Origin: Agrostemma githago
Taxonomy: Eukaryota; Streptophyta; Magnoliopsida; Caryophyllales; Caryophyllaceae
Reading direction: 5' to 3'
Assembly (NCBI GenBank): GCA_958450325.1
Contig: OY288254.1
Location: 37,401,077 to 37,465,076 of the forward strand
DNA length: 64,000 nucleotides
Shown: positions 1-12,700 of the stretch, piece by piece
Layout: every line of letters begins with the position of its first letter
How positions within the stretch are numbered: position 1 is the stretch's first letter
Position numbers and translations under genes: made by a program
Notes under the pieces: model-generated
What the model saw: only the letters and a program-made list of their open reading frames with translations
Told to the model about the DNA's origin: nothing
The model's database searches: none

Positions 1-37
1 GTTTTATTTATTTTGTGGTCGTTTTGGCTTTGGAGGT

Positions 38-856
38 GTGACGCTTCGTCGTGTTTTCGTACAGATTTGGCTGCAAGAGCGGCTCGGTTTGATTGACCTT
101 CCCCGGTGTTTCAAAGATTATAACTACAAGGGTTTCACGGGCCGTAAGATGGCGTTGGTGTGGAGCAAAAATCGCGAAGAGGATGATTGGCTTTCCTATT
201 TGGTTGGGGGAGGTGTTGTCATCAGGTGGTTTATCCCGTGGTGGAATATTGGTGGGCATGTTGGGTTCCCTTTTTCGTCTTCGACCCGGGCTTTGTTACT
301 ACTATCCATGAGGGATCAAGTCTATATTTACCCGAGCATGTTGTCTAATCAGATGGGTGTCGGACCTTCTATTTCAGACGATGCTGAGGTCATTTCTAGT
401 TTCGATTCATGGACTGGGGATTTGCTTAGGGGTTTTAGGGTATCTTGGGAGCAGAAGTTCTTGCATCCCAATGCTCGAATGACCGACAATACTTTCATGC
501 AGAAGAGGGTTTGCGAACACCCGTTAGGACAGACCGACTCAAAAGTTAGGAAGACAACCCTACTAAGAGGCGAGGAGGAGACTCGAGAGACCGTTAAGTG
601 CCTATCCAAAGACAGTGGGACCGATCCTAGTTTCGTCAGTTCATCTGAACGGGCCAAGACTAACGAGACCCATATTAAAGCTTTGAAAGAGAAAATAGAG
701 TGGCATTTGCTGGACTCGCGTTTGGACAAAAAGTGGTCTAACTTTTTTTCCAAAAGTTGCCCGAATTTTAGTGGTCTAACTTTTTTTCCAAAAGTTGCCC
801 GAATTTTTAACTTCGGCATCGTCCTGAATGTCAAAACGACCAAGCTCATCTCTTAA
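38..856 (+). pseudogene. Sense extra-ORF fragment of element A (PMD-like C-terminal region, uncertain)
   Basis: An open frame of 272 codons lies in the sense orientation of element A; its start is arbitrary because the window begins just before it. The N-terminal part has a VQIWLQERLGL motif and a W-rich stretch (IRWFIPWW) that resemble the C-terminal half of plant mobile domain or related transposon-borne proteins. The C-terminal part is charged, with a short helix-forming segment near residues 215-235. Near the end the frame runs through a 38-bp tandem duplication (732-808), so the last ~45 residues are probably not original. No catalytic residues can be named. It could equally be the tail of another Tat extra ORF; the family call is tentative. 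Confidence 0.4.
732..808. repeat. 38-bp tandem duplication
   Basis: Two adjacent, nearly identical copies (732-769 and 770-808) begin AGTGGTCTAAC and end CCCGAATTTT. They read through the end of the sense ORF of element A. This looks like a local slippage or unequal-crossover product. Confidence 0.9.
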
Positions 857-1108
857 CACACTCGGTCAGAGCACATTAATATTTTACATCTTGAGTCGAC
901 ACGTTTTAATCGACGTACTACCTGATCCGATTCCCGGCTCAAACTAACGTGTTTCAAAACATTCGAAAGGAACTGTTTTCATACTCTCATGCAACGCTAA
1001 CACACCCTAAACTAGGTGGAATCGCAAAATAGATGAACGCAAAGGTGATTACTTGTCAATCTAGGTAAATGATTCGCCAAATGAAAACACAAGACTGATC
1101 CAACTAAT

Positions 1109-3802
1109 TCAAATACTAAGAATCTTAAACGAATATATAAAGTATACAAATCCATACACAAATCGAGGCTCGGGAGGACCCCTAGAAGCTGCGCCAATAG
1201 CTATCACGACCTCACAAATATTGTCATCCAAACCTAGATCCTCCAAATCTAGAAGAAAGGACTCACTACCATTCATCCCCGATAGCATGTCTAGGGTAGC
1301 CGTCTCGGGGACTCCCCCAACCTCCTCGGTAGCACTCGTAGCCTCAGCCTCAGCCTTAGTTTCCCTCTCAATCTGGCGCCTAGCCTCACCCTGCACAGAG
1401 GTCTCACCCCCGAGACCGAGCCAGCTGCTCCTTGAGGAAAGCGATCTCGTCAGCCCTAGATTGCAGGAGCCGTTGCGCCTCAACCTCTTTTCCTCGAGCT
1501 CGGTCACCCGAGCCTCCAGTTATCCCACCATATCCGAGACATCCTTCAAATACACTCAAACATTAGGAAAACACACAAGCATTCTAGAAAACCACCCTAG
1601 TCACGCAAACTCACCGATCGAGGTCCCGAAGTATCACGGGAAACCCTCGAGGCATAGACCCGGAAGCAGTTGGCGGCCTGCCACAACCGCTGATGGCAAG
1701 CTGACGAAACCTGAGAGTTGAAACCAAAAAAGTTAGACAAACCGACCCTAAATTTTTAAGGCCCAAACAAGGAACAAAAGTGAAAACTCACCCGGTACAC
1801 CCGGTCACGCCACTCTATCCCGGCGTCCATTTCCTCGGCAGAAGACGGGGGGAGAGGCTCGGTGAAAGGTATCCCGGCCGCATCCTCCCTAGGTAGCATC
1901 ACAGGAAAATCTGGGGGCTGGATTTCATCAGCCGGATCGGCCAGCTGAGAAAGCAACAGATCGGCCGGTCAGAGGGCAAGGAAATAATAAACCGCAAAAC
2001 AAACCTTAGAACCATAAATTAGAACATTACCACGAGACGGTACCAAGCTAGCCGCCGGGTGACGTGAGATAGGTAGGAGGCGCCAGCCACCAAAAGCGCA
2101 TCGCCTCCTGCTCCGTCCCTATCCTCGAGGACCTTAGCGGTGGTCGGTAGTCTGAACATGGTCCGGGGAGGATCAACCGGCACCCTGAAATCGTCATATA
2201 AGCACTGACGCACCAACCGCTCGCCCAGATACAAAACTGGGCGAAACAACGCAGAGAGAAGCATCCTCCTATAACTCTGAGGCCTCAGCTCCGCAGTCGC
2301 ATACCCGGGCATGCCCTCATAATTGGTCCAAGGGCGAGCCAGAAACTACACGAATAGAACCAACATCCCAATGAATCCCAAACCTTAGGGGCTACTAAAC
2401 GAAATAGGCTATAAAAATAAAACTTACATCCTCAAGGCGTAGCTTGTTAACCAGCGAATTCTCCAACGGGTAGTGGCTGATTGTACTCTTAGGCTGAGCC
2501 AGCCTCCACTCGATCCCCGTCGGGAATCTCTTCGGGTGCACCCGCACCGTCTTAGGTGCCAAGCAAGGAAAATAGGAATAGATCCAAGCCTACGAAATCT
2601 CAAAATACCATTAGCGACACTAAACCAAGGTTAAATAGAACTCAAAATACAAGAGTGAGAATAGTAACTAACCTCCAATATAAGGCCCGGACCCACAATG
2701 GGCACAACTGAAGCCGACTCTATCGCCAACGGCCTCACCATGACTTGCAGGTAGCGAGTCATCTCCGCGAAAGCCGCGGTCAGCCAATCATAACGTCCTA
2801 GCTGAGCCATGTCAGCCAGAAGAGGCAAAATCCTAGTGCTAAACCTCTCACCCTTGTCCGAGAAGTGAGTCGACCCCAGGAAATACCACGGCCACAACCG
2901 GGCATCCTGCTCCGGCGTGTTAGGTTCTCGACCTTCTAACACCGCCACCCGCTCAATGTGATCGGTGATATACGAGCTCACCAGAGCACGAAACGTACTA
3001 TATGCCTCACGCTCTAAACAATCCCCGATGAGGCCCCGCACCTTATCACTATCTAGACTAGGGCCTTCAGCAGCCCATCTAATCCTATCTGGACTCCAGG
3101 GCAGACCAGTAATCATCCCAAAATCCTCTATGGTCATCCCGACCTCCTCAAAAGCCATGTGGATGGTCGAGGTAGTATCATGGAAGCGATCTATCATCAC
3201 CCTAATCACCATAAGGTTGCACTTAGTCTTGCAACCCACCAGCCGGACCCACTACTCGACCACGGGACCTAGAGCGGTCCCCGCGATAATCTCCTTTACC
3301 GCGGGGGTCAGCTTCTAAAAATAGATATCAAGGCACGTAGTAAAGCCCGAGAAAGTTCTCATCGGACCTGGGGGCTGCAATACAAAACAATACGAGAATA
3401 AACAAAACAAACCTAACCTAACCTGAGCCAAAAATCCAAGTTATAACTAATAAACACGAATAGGACACTCACCAGACCACGCACGATACGGTGAGAAACG
3501 TGAAGGTCAAGGTGAAACAGCAGCTGATGGTCATCCAAGTCCCGAGCCCACTTGGGATCTTCATAACCAATCTCCTCATTCTCCGGTACAGGAACCGGAA
3601 CGTGAGCCCTCCTAGCCACTGTCTCTGGAAGCTTGCGCTTCTTCACTGCATCGAAATCAGCCTCATTAATGGTCTCGGGGTTGCGACGCTGAGATGAGAT
3701 GCTCCGTCGTCTCCTGCGAATCCCTCGAGGAGTGTCTGAACTCGCCCCAACAACCTCATAACTAGTACCAATCGAGGAAGCTCTCTCGGGACGCTCGGTA
3801 TC
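1109..3802 (-). pseudogene. Antisense multi-exon plant mobile domain (PMD) gene carried by element A
   Basis: Exons inferred on the minus strand, with GT donors and AG acceptors: 3802-3473, 3374-2673, 2589-2428, 2345-2031, 1944-1792, 1710-1615 and 1543-1109. Together they hold about 2.2 kb. The second exon carries a clear PMD signature: a DRFHDTTSTIHMAFEEVGMT segment followed by LGSTHFSDKG and a YDW motif. The first exon holds a basic stretch (RRRRR, about 3685-3705) that could be a nuclear signal. The last exon begins as a coiled coil and ends acidic. PMD proteins are known as host genes (MAIN/MAIL type) and as passengers of plant transposons; antisense extra ORFs are known in Tat elements. 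Breaks: two in-frame TAG codons in the 5' part of exon 2 (about 3249 and 3312), a TAA near 1519 and a frameshift near 1488. An upstream exon may end at 4385. Confidence 0.72.
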
Positions 3803-4385
3803 CTAGCCGTGAAACCAAACAAAAAACGAAAAATCCATACCTCAGGTCAAGCTAAAACAGCTTAAACATGTCAAAATAGGGTCAAAATTTCGGATAAGGA
3901 TATTAAAATTCCGAAAAGGCTATTAGCACCCATTTTCAATCCCGGTCATGATGGAAGTGGTTTCGGGAAAATCCGGCATCGTTACGACACCTTTTCGTCC
4001 GTCTTAAGACACACAAAACCTCACAGATAGCCCTAAAAGCCGTCCTAGCCCGTAAACAAGGGAACTACCCATATCCTCACAAACACTAGTTGAACATAAT
4101 TACGCAAAACAAATACAGAAATATCCAGGAAAGCGGACCCCAACCCTAGCACTCCGGACCTAACCATCATAGGAAGCCATTGTCGCACCTCGAAAAACCC
4201 CTATCAAGCTTATAACTACTTTAACAAGCTCTAATCGACCCTAATTTAACAATGGGATTAAACATAAGCATCAAAATTAAGTAAATCAAAAACACCCAAA
4301 TCGATTTTCTAGGGTTTCGACAAGACAAACTCACAATCAATCAAATCAAGCAAAACCGACAATAAACAAGTAAAGAACACTTACC
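3803..4385 (-). other. Probable 5' intron of the antisense PMD gene
   Basis: No convincing coding stretch lies between the acceptor at 3803 and a strong donor (GTAAGT, minus strand, at 4384). An ATGTCGACTCCGG exon end sits directly before that donor, so the gene may start near 4397, or read from an ORF covering 4647-4386. The reading phase across this junction does not fit simply, so a small exon may be missing. Confidence 0.45.
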
Positions 4386-4965
4386 CGGAGTCGACATTGT
4401 CGTGTATGATGGGAATCGAGACGAAAAATCGCAAGAAAAATCGAGAAGTCGATTTTGGGGCGAAAGGGGAGACGCGTTCAGCTTTTTGGTCGAATGAACA
4501 AATCGCCCCCAAATTTCGTTTACTTAAAACAGACCCAGTCCACGAATACCCGATCGCTTCAGCTGACGCGCTCGGATCCTGAATTGCTGGGGGCTGCGTG
4601 CCTGAAGATTGGGGCGCTGATAGATGCGCGCCTGAAACGTCGGGCACAGACTAAAACACAAAACAAACGAGACTCAAAGCTCGATGCACATAAATCATGC
4701 ATCTTTTAAGACGAACAAAACACCAATGATGGAACAATTACTAATTGACATCGACAAACATGCTCGATAATAAGACAAGCATAAGAACCGCACTTAATTC
4801 GAACGCTCCACCCGGACGCGTAACAAAACAATCTAGACAAAACTAAAAAAACTCTAAACAGATCTCGAATGCATAACGAACTAAAACAAAGCAAGAACAA
4901 ACCCGAACAAAATAAGACAAACCCGCAAGGCGAACTAAAACAAATAAACAAATAGCAATTTTGCC

Positions 4966-5330
4966 CGAGGGATCTAAGATCCCGGAGGCACAGCAACATC
5001 AATTTTGCCCAGGCACAGCAACAACAATTTTGCCCGAGGGATCTAAGATCCCAGAGGCACAGCAACAACAATTTTGCCCGAGGGATCTAAGATCTCGGAG
5101 GCACAGCAATAACAATTTTGCCCGAGGGATTAGTTATCCCGGAGGCACAACAACAACAATTTTGCCCGAGGGATCTTTGTTATCCCGAAGGCGAAGCAAT
5201 TTTGCCCGAGGGGTCTTAGTTATCCCGGATGCACAACATTTTTGCCCGAGGGGTCTTAGTTATCCCGGAGGCACAACAATTTTGCCCAAGGGATCTTAGT
5301 TATCCGGAAGGCACAGCAACAACAATTTTT
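4966..5330 (+). repeat. Tandem repeat block 1 of element A (unit about 40 bp)
   Basis: About nine degenerate copies of a unit built on TTTTGCCCGAGGGATCT, then AAGATCCCGGAGGCACAGCA, separated by CAACAACAAT-type spacers. Later copies are shorter and carry TTAGTTATCCCG. The position between the extra ORF and the PPT matches the amplified tandem repeat described for Retand elements of Silene. Confidence 0.9.
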
Positions 5331-5645
5331 GTCCTAGGGGTCAGAGGCATCCCGAAAGACAGTTATTTGAGTTGAGACCGACGCCCTCGAATAGTTTAAT
5401 ATCATTTTTTTTGTCCTAGGGGTCAGAGGCATCCCGAAAGACAGCTATTCGAGTGGAGAGTAACGCCCTTGAATAGTTTCATATCATTTTATTTTGTCCT
5501 AGAGGTCAGAGGCATCCCGAAAGACAGCTACTCGAGTGGAGACTGACGCCCTCGAGTAGTTTATCTTGTTTTGTTTTGTCCTAGGGGTCACAAGCATCCC
5601 AAAGACAACTGTTCGAGTGGAGACTGACGCCCTCGAAGGTTTTAT
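5331..5645 (+). repeat. Tandem repeat block 2 of element A (unit about 75-80 bp)
   Basis: Four copies of a longer unit, each starting TTTTGTCCTAGGGGTCA, followed by GGCATCCCGAAAGACAG and then GTGGAGACTGACGCCCTCGA. It follows directly on block 1. The GAGGGATC...CCCGGAGG core of block 1 and the AGGGGTC...ATCCCGAAAG core of block 2 look related, so block 2 may be a higher-order derivative. Confidence 0.85.
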
Positions 5646-6020
5646 TTCATCAAGGGTTCACAAGCGTCCCAAAAATATTTGTTCAAATAAAAGTCAACAC
5701 ATGTGAACATTCTTTACACTTACGCTTAACGCGTCACCTACACACGAAAACATTCGAAATTAAGCAAAGTTTTAAATAGATCGAAGAAGACAAAGTGCGC
5801 GCGCACGAAGAATCAAGAACGAAATGACAAGCAACGGCCCGGGCCCAAGCAAGCAACCACATGCAAACATGTTAGGTACGATCTCTAAGCCTTGGCTGGC
5901 GAGCCTCAATACGTAGCCCAACGGACTTAAAACGACCTGACCGGACAGCCACCAGGTCGTAATCTTCTATTGACCTGGGCGGCTATACTTTGACTTTCAC
6001 CTTGTCCAAGCCTCAGTCAA
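5646..6020 (+). other. 3' untranslated leader to the PPT of element A
   Basis: No coding sequence seen. The stretch 5870-6020 matches, with scattered changes, the stretch 13560-13706 that precedes the PPT of element B. This indicates a shared 3' end within one Tat family. Confidence 0.6.
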
Positions 6021-6030
6021 AGTGGGGGCT
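6021..6030 (+). other. Polypurine tract of element A
   Basis: AGTGGGGGCT directly precedes the truncated 3' LTR, in the same context as AGTGGGGGCTC of element B. It is the expected plus-strand priming site for Ty3/gypsy reverse transcription. Confidence 0.75.
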
Positions 6031-7371
6031 TCTGCAGAAGTGCCCAACAAATACCCGATGACGATAGGACTGCAACGCGATGCGGGTTCGCGATGTTTAA
6101 GGTATTTTTTCTGTAGAACGGATCAAATAAAGTACTCAGAAAATTAAACTAACATGATGGCAGCCTTAGTCGTGTCGTTACGATCGCATAGACACTAATT
6201 AGAGTCAATTCTGACACCGGGACCCCGACTCGGTCCAGAAACTCAAACCGAGTCAACACCGTGCCAAGTGAACCTCGGGATGCACATCCGAGGCCCACTA
6301 ATGTTCACGGCGCTAGGGTAACACACGGGAGCCTTAATTCCCAAGTATCATATTATCCTCTTCCCTCTCGGTTTTGGAAAGTATCAAAATCGTATCTTCA
6401 AAACTCCAACCACCCTACCTCACGTGTCTTAGTCTCCCCGCGCCTAAGCCCAGGCGCCTAAGTCTTGGTGCGCCTCAACTCAGGCGTCCATATGGGCGAC
6501 GAGGGCTGAAAACACCTATAAATACCCCCCTTCGCCTCATTCATTCGACAACAACTTCTCATCTTCTCTTGTCCCTCTACATTCTCGCTAAGAGCTCTCA
6601 CTCCGACACCCGAGGCAAACGATCCACTCGATCATAGTTTCGATAAAAAGAGACATCGACGCTAATCCTCACCTTCGAGCCCCCCACTCGATACCGAGGT
6701 GCCTGTGTTCGACTAGCTCAAGTCTAGTAACGAAGTTCTGCTGGATTTGCTGCAGAATCAGTCCATAGTAACGAAGCTCTGCCGGAGTAGCCGCAGGAAG
6801 GGTCAACGGTAACGGAGCTCTGCCGAAGTCACTAGTCAAGCTAGGAGGATCCGCCTATTGAAGTCGAGTCGTCACTAGGTTGCCATCTAAACAAAACTTT
6901 AAATACGTAACGTCCTAACTTCAATCACAAACACTAAAACACACTGAATAGACCCGAGTAATTCTGAGATCCGTTCTCAAACTATCTATGCATCGTGTCC
7001 CGTTTAGTGTATACTCCGAGGGTGCAACTCCTCACTATGTGATTTACTTACATTCGCATTTACAATTTTTTGTATGATTTATTGCTTTTATGACCTTATA
7101 TTCGCATGATAAATCACTTAACACGAGAATCAAAATGTAAATCAACTAAAATTGAACAAAGCGATGGTCGGGTTCCGTATTAGTCTAGGTGCTCGCCTTA
7201 TTTGGTTCGACGCATCTTTATTAATACCGAACTGACGCATCTTAAGCAGAATACCAGGTAAGGTATACCACGAGAACGACTAATATCCGTATTATCGCCT
7301 TAAAACTGATTTGCTAATACGTATAATACTAGTACTCTCTACTCTCCTACGTGCATCTTTTCATGGCCTGC
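6031..7371 (+). repeat. 3' LTR of element A, left piece
   Basis: Matches the solo LTR at 42876-43155 and 58671-59825. A TATA box (CCTATAAATA) lies at 6515-6524, preceded by GGCGCCT-type inverted motifs. The LTR is cut at 7371 by element B and resumes at 16109. Its first ~30 bases are missing. Confidence 0.85.
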
Positions 7372-9772
7372 TGTAGACACCCACATTTTGACCGCCAGGT
7401 GTCTATAGCAGTTTCCGACAAACACCCGATGATGATCGGACGCAAACGTGCTTTAAATACTCAGAAACGGGCTCAAAATCATTGGCATTTGGCTTGGGCT
7501 CATTATGGAGTACATATCTTACAAAACCAACCTCAAAATCAGGCCCAGCGGGTCGTTTCGAGTCAAATAAGACTAATTTGGGTCGATTCTGACACCAGGG
7601 GTAAAACCGTCTTTTAGCGACCGAGTCAAAACCCGGTCAAAGATTTTCCCGAGACACGTGAGTCAGCCTTGACACCTCACACGGCTGATTCATACTCCAA
7701 TCCTACGAAAAATCAGCTACATAAAATATTAAACAAATCCGTTTAAGGATGGAGTTCGATCTCAAGTAGGAATCTATCCGAAAACCAATTCAAACACCTG
7801 ACCGAGTTCAAACACTCGGCCGGGCAGCCCTCTTCCAGCCGTGTTTCCTTTCTTCCTTCACAAGAAAGCGGAATCCTCATTCCTTTCGAACTCTTATATT
7901 TCCTATCTTAAACGGTAGTTCAAACTCTCCTAGCCAAGGTCGGGAATTCCCTATAAATAGCCCCTTGCACAGCTCAAAATATATTCATGAGAAATCAGAA
8001 AAAATATCACATCTACAACATTAATTATTCTCATACACTCATAACATCAAATATAGAAATCGACATCTGTACACACACATTCATACAAGCATAAAAACTA
8101 GGCACCGAGGAACCGATATCTCGTCCCAAAACCCGAAGGAAATCCGGCCCTATACCCGACACCCTTCACGACCAAACCGAACCACCATAACTCACCGACA
8201 TCTACTCGACGCTCTTGTGCCCAAGCCACGTCCCGACGAGCCCCGATCCGAGTAAACAGAAGCATGTAGGTTGAGGGTGTAACAAAACCCAATTTCGCCT
8301 TTTCTTCTCTTCTCCTCCTCGTCCGTCTTATTTTTTATGGGTCGGGTCGTCGCTTTTTTCTAATATTGATATTATTAAAAACTATTTTCATATATCGAAC
8401 GTTCTTAAAAATATGATATCGATTCTCTATAATCGAATATTGTATCGAAAAGAATTATATTAAAATCTCGACGATATTAAAAATCGTTACATCTTTTTTT
8501 TTCGTTCAAACTTCTTTTTACAAAACTTTTTTTATTCATTCCGAATACTCGATATCGATTTCATAATCGAATATCGGGTACGACGAATATCGAAAACATA
8601 AATCGAGTATAAATTAATTCATATTTTGTACGCGATTTATCAAAATTAGCAATTTCGAACAAAAAAATAAAATCGGACAGACCCGCACCCGAGTCGCGCC
8701 ACTCCCAGGCGACTCTCGCACGGGCCTGAAACCCGAGTCTTTTTTTTAGCTTTTTTGTTCGTTTTATTTTATTATTCTACGAAACGATTTCAAAATTTAT
8801 ATCTTTTCTAGAACTATTCGAAGTATTTGATATTGATTTCGTAGTCAATTATCGAATATAACGAATATCGAAAATATTAGATCGAGTACAAATTATGCAA
8901 TATTTGTATGTGATTTAATAAAAGCATCGAATTTTCAAAAAACCGCTTTCGAAATCAGCCCGACACGCGACTCACTGGCATCCCGGGCGAGCCGCGCGGC
9001 CGGCTGCCACGACGCGCCTTTTCTTTTTTTTTTTCTTTTTTTTTTTCGAACTTCGTTTTTTATACAAAACAGCATTTTTAGCAATATTTTTCAGATTTCG
9101 ATTAATATTTATTTTCTCGATTTCATATATTTATTTGCTATATTATTTTTACAAATCGATACTAACTCGTTTGTTTATCTTGTAGCAAATTCATCTTTAT
9201 TTCATCTTTTGTTTTATTATACTAAAACGAATCTCACATGTTAAATTCAACTTTGACGTTAATTTTTCATGCATTAAACCGACTTAGCAACCCATTCAAT
9301 TCCTCGCATGTTTAGGAAAACAATGTTTGCATATCATTCATCGTATTACTAACGCGCGTATTAAAAAAATCATTCGATATCCTAGTAGAGGCCGCTAATG
9401 TGCGGGCGGGGTTAGGTGTTCTTAGTGAACTTCCCAACACGTACCCTAACCCCTTACTCAGAACCGTGGTTTCCGGATGTCCGAATCCATTGGCAACGAG
9501 AGTCATTCAATATACGATTAACCGATCAAGTCGGCATCGGTATCGAACTGCAAAGGGACGAGCCCAATAAACTCTGACATCGGAAATGGGTCGTATTTTG
9601 TATACGGCCCACTACGACATAGAGTGGGCTCGAACAGTTCCGAATAACCATAAAATTCGGTGGCGACTCCAACTTCGATTTAAATTTCAATTTGATCATC
9701 TCATATGGAGATTCATTCGCCTCCCCAAACCCGCGTGTGGCCGCGTCGGGGTGGACCTATGTCATGTCCACA
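7372..9772 (+). repeat. 5' LTR of element B
   Basis: 2401 bp, TG...CA ends. A TATA box (CTATAAATAG) lies at 7951-7960, so transcription probably starts near 7980. The stretch 8330-9300 is very AT-rich with repeated ATCGAATATCG-like words, broken by GC-rich blocks (8690-8735 and 8955-9020) with GCGACTC/GAGTCGCG words. A small minus-strand frame at 8292-8098 is repeated in the other LTR but has no support as a gene. Confidence 0.93.
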
Positions 9773-9775
9773 ATT

Positions 9776-9793
9776 TGGCGACTCCGCTGGGGA
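9776..9793 (+). other. Primer binding site of element B (tRNA-Arg type)
   Basis: TGGCGACTCCGCTGGGGA, three bases after the LTR end. This is the PBS type known for Tat/Ogre elements. Confidence 0.9.
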
Positions 9794-12700
9794 TTAGATG
9801 ATACGTTACTGACCTTCAGCATCCTCAGGGTGAGACTCGAATAGAAATCGTTTGACTAGTACAATACGCGTTTTAGTTTTACGGTTCATGCATAACCCCA
9901 TATTTTCCCGGGCCGGTACTGGTGACCGGCGTCCCACTATACTATCGATGTAGTCCAAATTGGATATGTCGAAGGTGTCCATTAGCCGATTCGTATGGGT
10001 TTTACGGCATGTTCTAAGCTCAACTCGACTTAGGAAGTCCGCCCCGATTCTCGATAGGCTGTGTACACTGGTATAGACCCTTTCAGACTGAGCGAGACTT
10101 AGAATTAGAGCATACATGGCGTCGTTATACTGTTTCCATGACTACGTGCTACCTGATTTACAAGTCTTTTTTCAAAAACCGTCATTTTCAAAATTGCGTC
10201 CTTTTCAAAATATCCAATTTTCAAAACCCGGGACATATACCGAATTTAGGATCCACGATTTTACTCAAAATAGCCTATTTTTAGCTAGTATTATGCCCAT
10301 TTCAAAACTTGAAAATATTTTCGAACTTTCAAACCCGCTCGCCGGTCCGCCTTTCCGTTTTCTTTTTCGAAAAAAAAGGGGCCGGGCTCCTCTCCCCGAT
10401 TTTACTCGGGCTTTCAAAAATCAATTTCAAAACCTTCCTCTTTTTAGGACTTCCTGTATTTAGTAGTGTCGGGTCGTGTCATAAATCGTCAAGGTCTTCT
10501 AGCGTCGAAACTCCGTCGATCTTATATCACGGATTTCCTCCCTATCCCAGTCCGCCTTATTAGACTAAGGCAAGGCCCACCTATGTAGGACATACTCCTA
10601 CAAGGGTCGGTCCGTCTACACAATCGAGTCTAGAAGTCTGGGGAATGTCTCACGTGGACCTCCTTTCGAACAAGGCCCAGCCCACACGGCTGGATCCTAA
10701 AGGAGGCCCACCTTTCAGAAGTCACCCGTCCAAGTGTCTTTTCCGAGTCAACCTTTTACAAGGCATAGCCCTATAACAAAAGGTTTGTGACCTTTACGTC
10801 TAAGGGTCACTCGTCCGACACTCGAGTCTTAAACCAAATTTTCGATCCCACTTGGGGGCTACCCTTCATTAGAGCGGTCAATCACGGTTGCTCTAAGGGT
10901 CATGTCTTACACGTGTCTCACGTACCCCACTTTCCAGCCACTTAGATGCCACACCATCTGAGTCCTATCTGAGTTCTTAGCCTCACTTGGGGGCTATTCT
11001 CCGACGGAGCGATTAATCACGGTCACTCCGAGGATCATACCCTACACATTTGTCTTAGGAGAGTCTAACCCAAGTCAAACATGGTCGCCCCATTTTCGGA
11101 CTCACCCTCATGCAGCTTGAGTCTCATCGTCAAGTCCAAGCCAGTGGTCGTTACCTTGTCCAGGTCAACGGTCGAGTATCCCGATCCAAGAATCCTATTC
11201 ATTCCAGTCACCCCGGGTCGCGTCTAGTTTGACTCCCTCTCTTGCATTTGCGCAAAACCGAGTTTAGGCGAGTCGTGGCACCTGTCGAAGACCTTACCAA
11301 AAAAAAAAACAACCAACCAAGCATCCGAGTCCGGATCTGATTCGAGTCTAAGTTTGAGTCCGAGTCAAGGATACCCTACATCCTAATTTCCAAATCAAAG
11401 TCAGAGTCATTTGTATTTTTTTCCTCTCTTCAAAATTCAACAAAATCAGCTTTCAATGTTCTATTTCTCATATATACTTTCCTTATGTGTTTCCGAGAAC
11501 ATGATAACCACCATCATACACTGTGAGCACATGCACGTGACTATAGGCACATCTATAATGACTGCAGGAAATCGAGACCCGTGTTTTCCTTTACCTGTTC
11601 CATGTCTGACATAGGAAGCCACAAAACCACACTTAGCAGGAGCGGTATCGAATCCTATGACGAATCTAGGTAGTCTCCTAGTTTGGGTTCAAGACGGAAG
11701 GCAAGCCCAATTCCTTCAATAAACATCCATCCAATAAGACTACCAGTCCCTACCTTAGGTGTTAGTCTGACCAACAGGAAAAACAAAAAAAAACTGGACA
11801 AAAAAAAATCAAAAGTCTAAGGAAAAAAAGCAAAAGGCCAAAACAAAAAAAGCAGACCATCATCAAAAAAGAGCATCCACGACCAAAACGGTCAACACAA
11901 ATGAAGATCCCATGACCGGGGCTAAGAGGTCAACCAACAAAAAATATTCAAATGCCCATGACCGTGGTCAACGGTCCACTCAAGATCAATACTCATACCA
12001 TCCAATAAGGGAGAAACAATCAAACTGGTCAACTAACACCACATTTAGCCTTCCCACATTACAACCTTCAAGACCTTCCCGAGACCCAGGCTAAGGACAG
12101 CCCGGAATTTTGAAGATTCAAGCTCCATAGGATACCCCTAACCATTAGGGCCAGACATGGAAACCAGATCCCGCATCATCAAACATATCCCGATCAAAAT
12201 TCGAGCCATTTTACTCGGCTTCCCCTTTACATAACAAAATTCACAATCACCATATGCAAACCTGAGATCAAAACTCGTCAAAGACCCGAGATCAAAACTC
12301 GTCCAAGACCCGAGAGCAAAACTCGTCAAATCCCTTACCTAATCATACACAATCCCGAGAGCAAAACTCGTTAAAATCCCCGAGAGCAAAACTCGTTAAA
12401 ATCCCATCCAATTCTTCTCATTCAAACCAGTTACCAACCCCAAACACGGGAATTTAACTTGCAGTCGGCATAGAACATGCCCAAATAATGCACACCACCT
12501 CTGGGGGCTATCCCGGAGAACGCTCACAGTCACAGGATAAATATCCTAACCATTCTAGCCCTCTGATCAAGACATCATTGGGAATGCACCTAGCCTGCAC
12601 CATTGTTATGGCTAGTCCTATTAGACTAGGCACAATAATATATCTTCCGACACTGAACTACGGCATGGTTTGATTTCACTACACGTGAATACGTAGGCAG

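Noticed and set aside
4966..5330. Regular repeats with spacers that look like a CRISPR array
   Set aside because: Units and spacers are both degenerate and similar, the context is a plant retrotransposon, and there are no cas genes.
7351..7617. 88-residue ORF (7351) and its twin (13657) starting at the LTR border
   Set aside because: The frame spans the element junction and LTR start; duplicated only because the LTR is.
8098..8292. 64-residue minus-strand ORF present identically at 8098-8292 and 14447-14641
   Set aside because: Both copies lie in the two LTRs of element B, so the repetition is due to the LTRs; no motif, and the G counterpart is not conserved as a protein.
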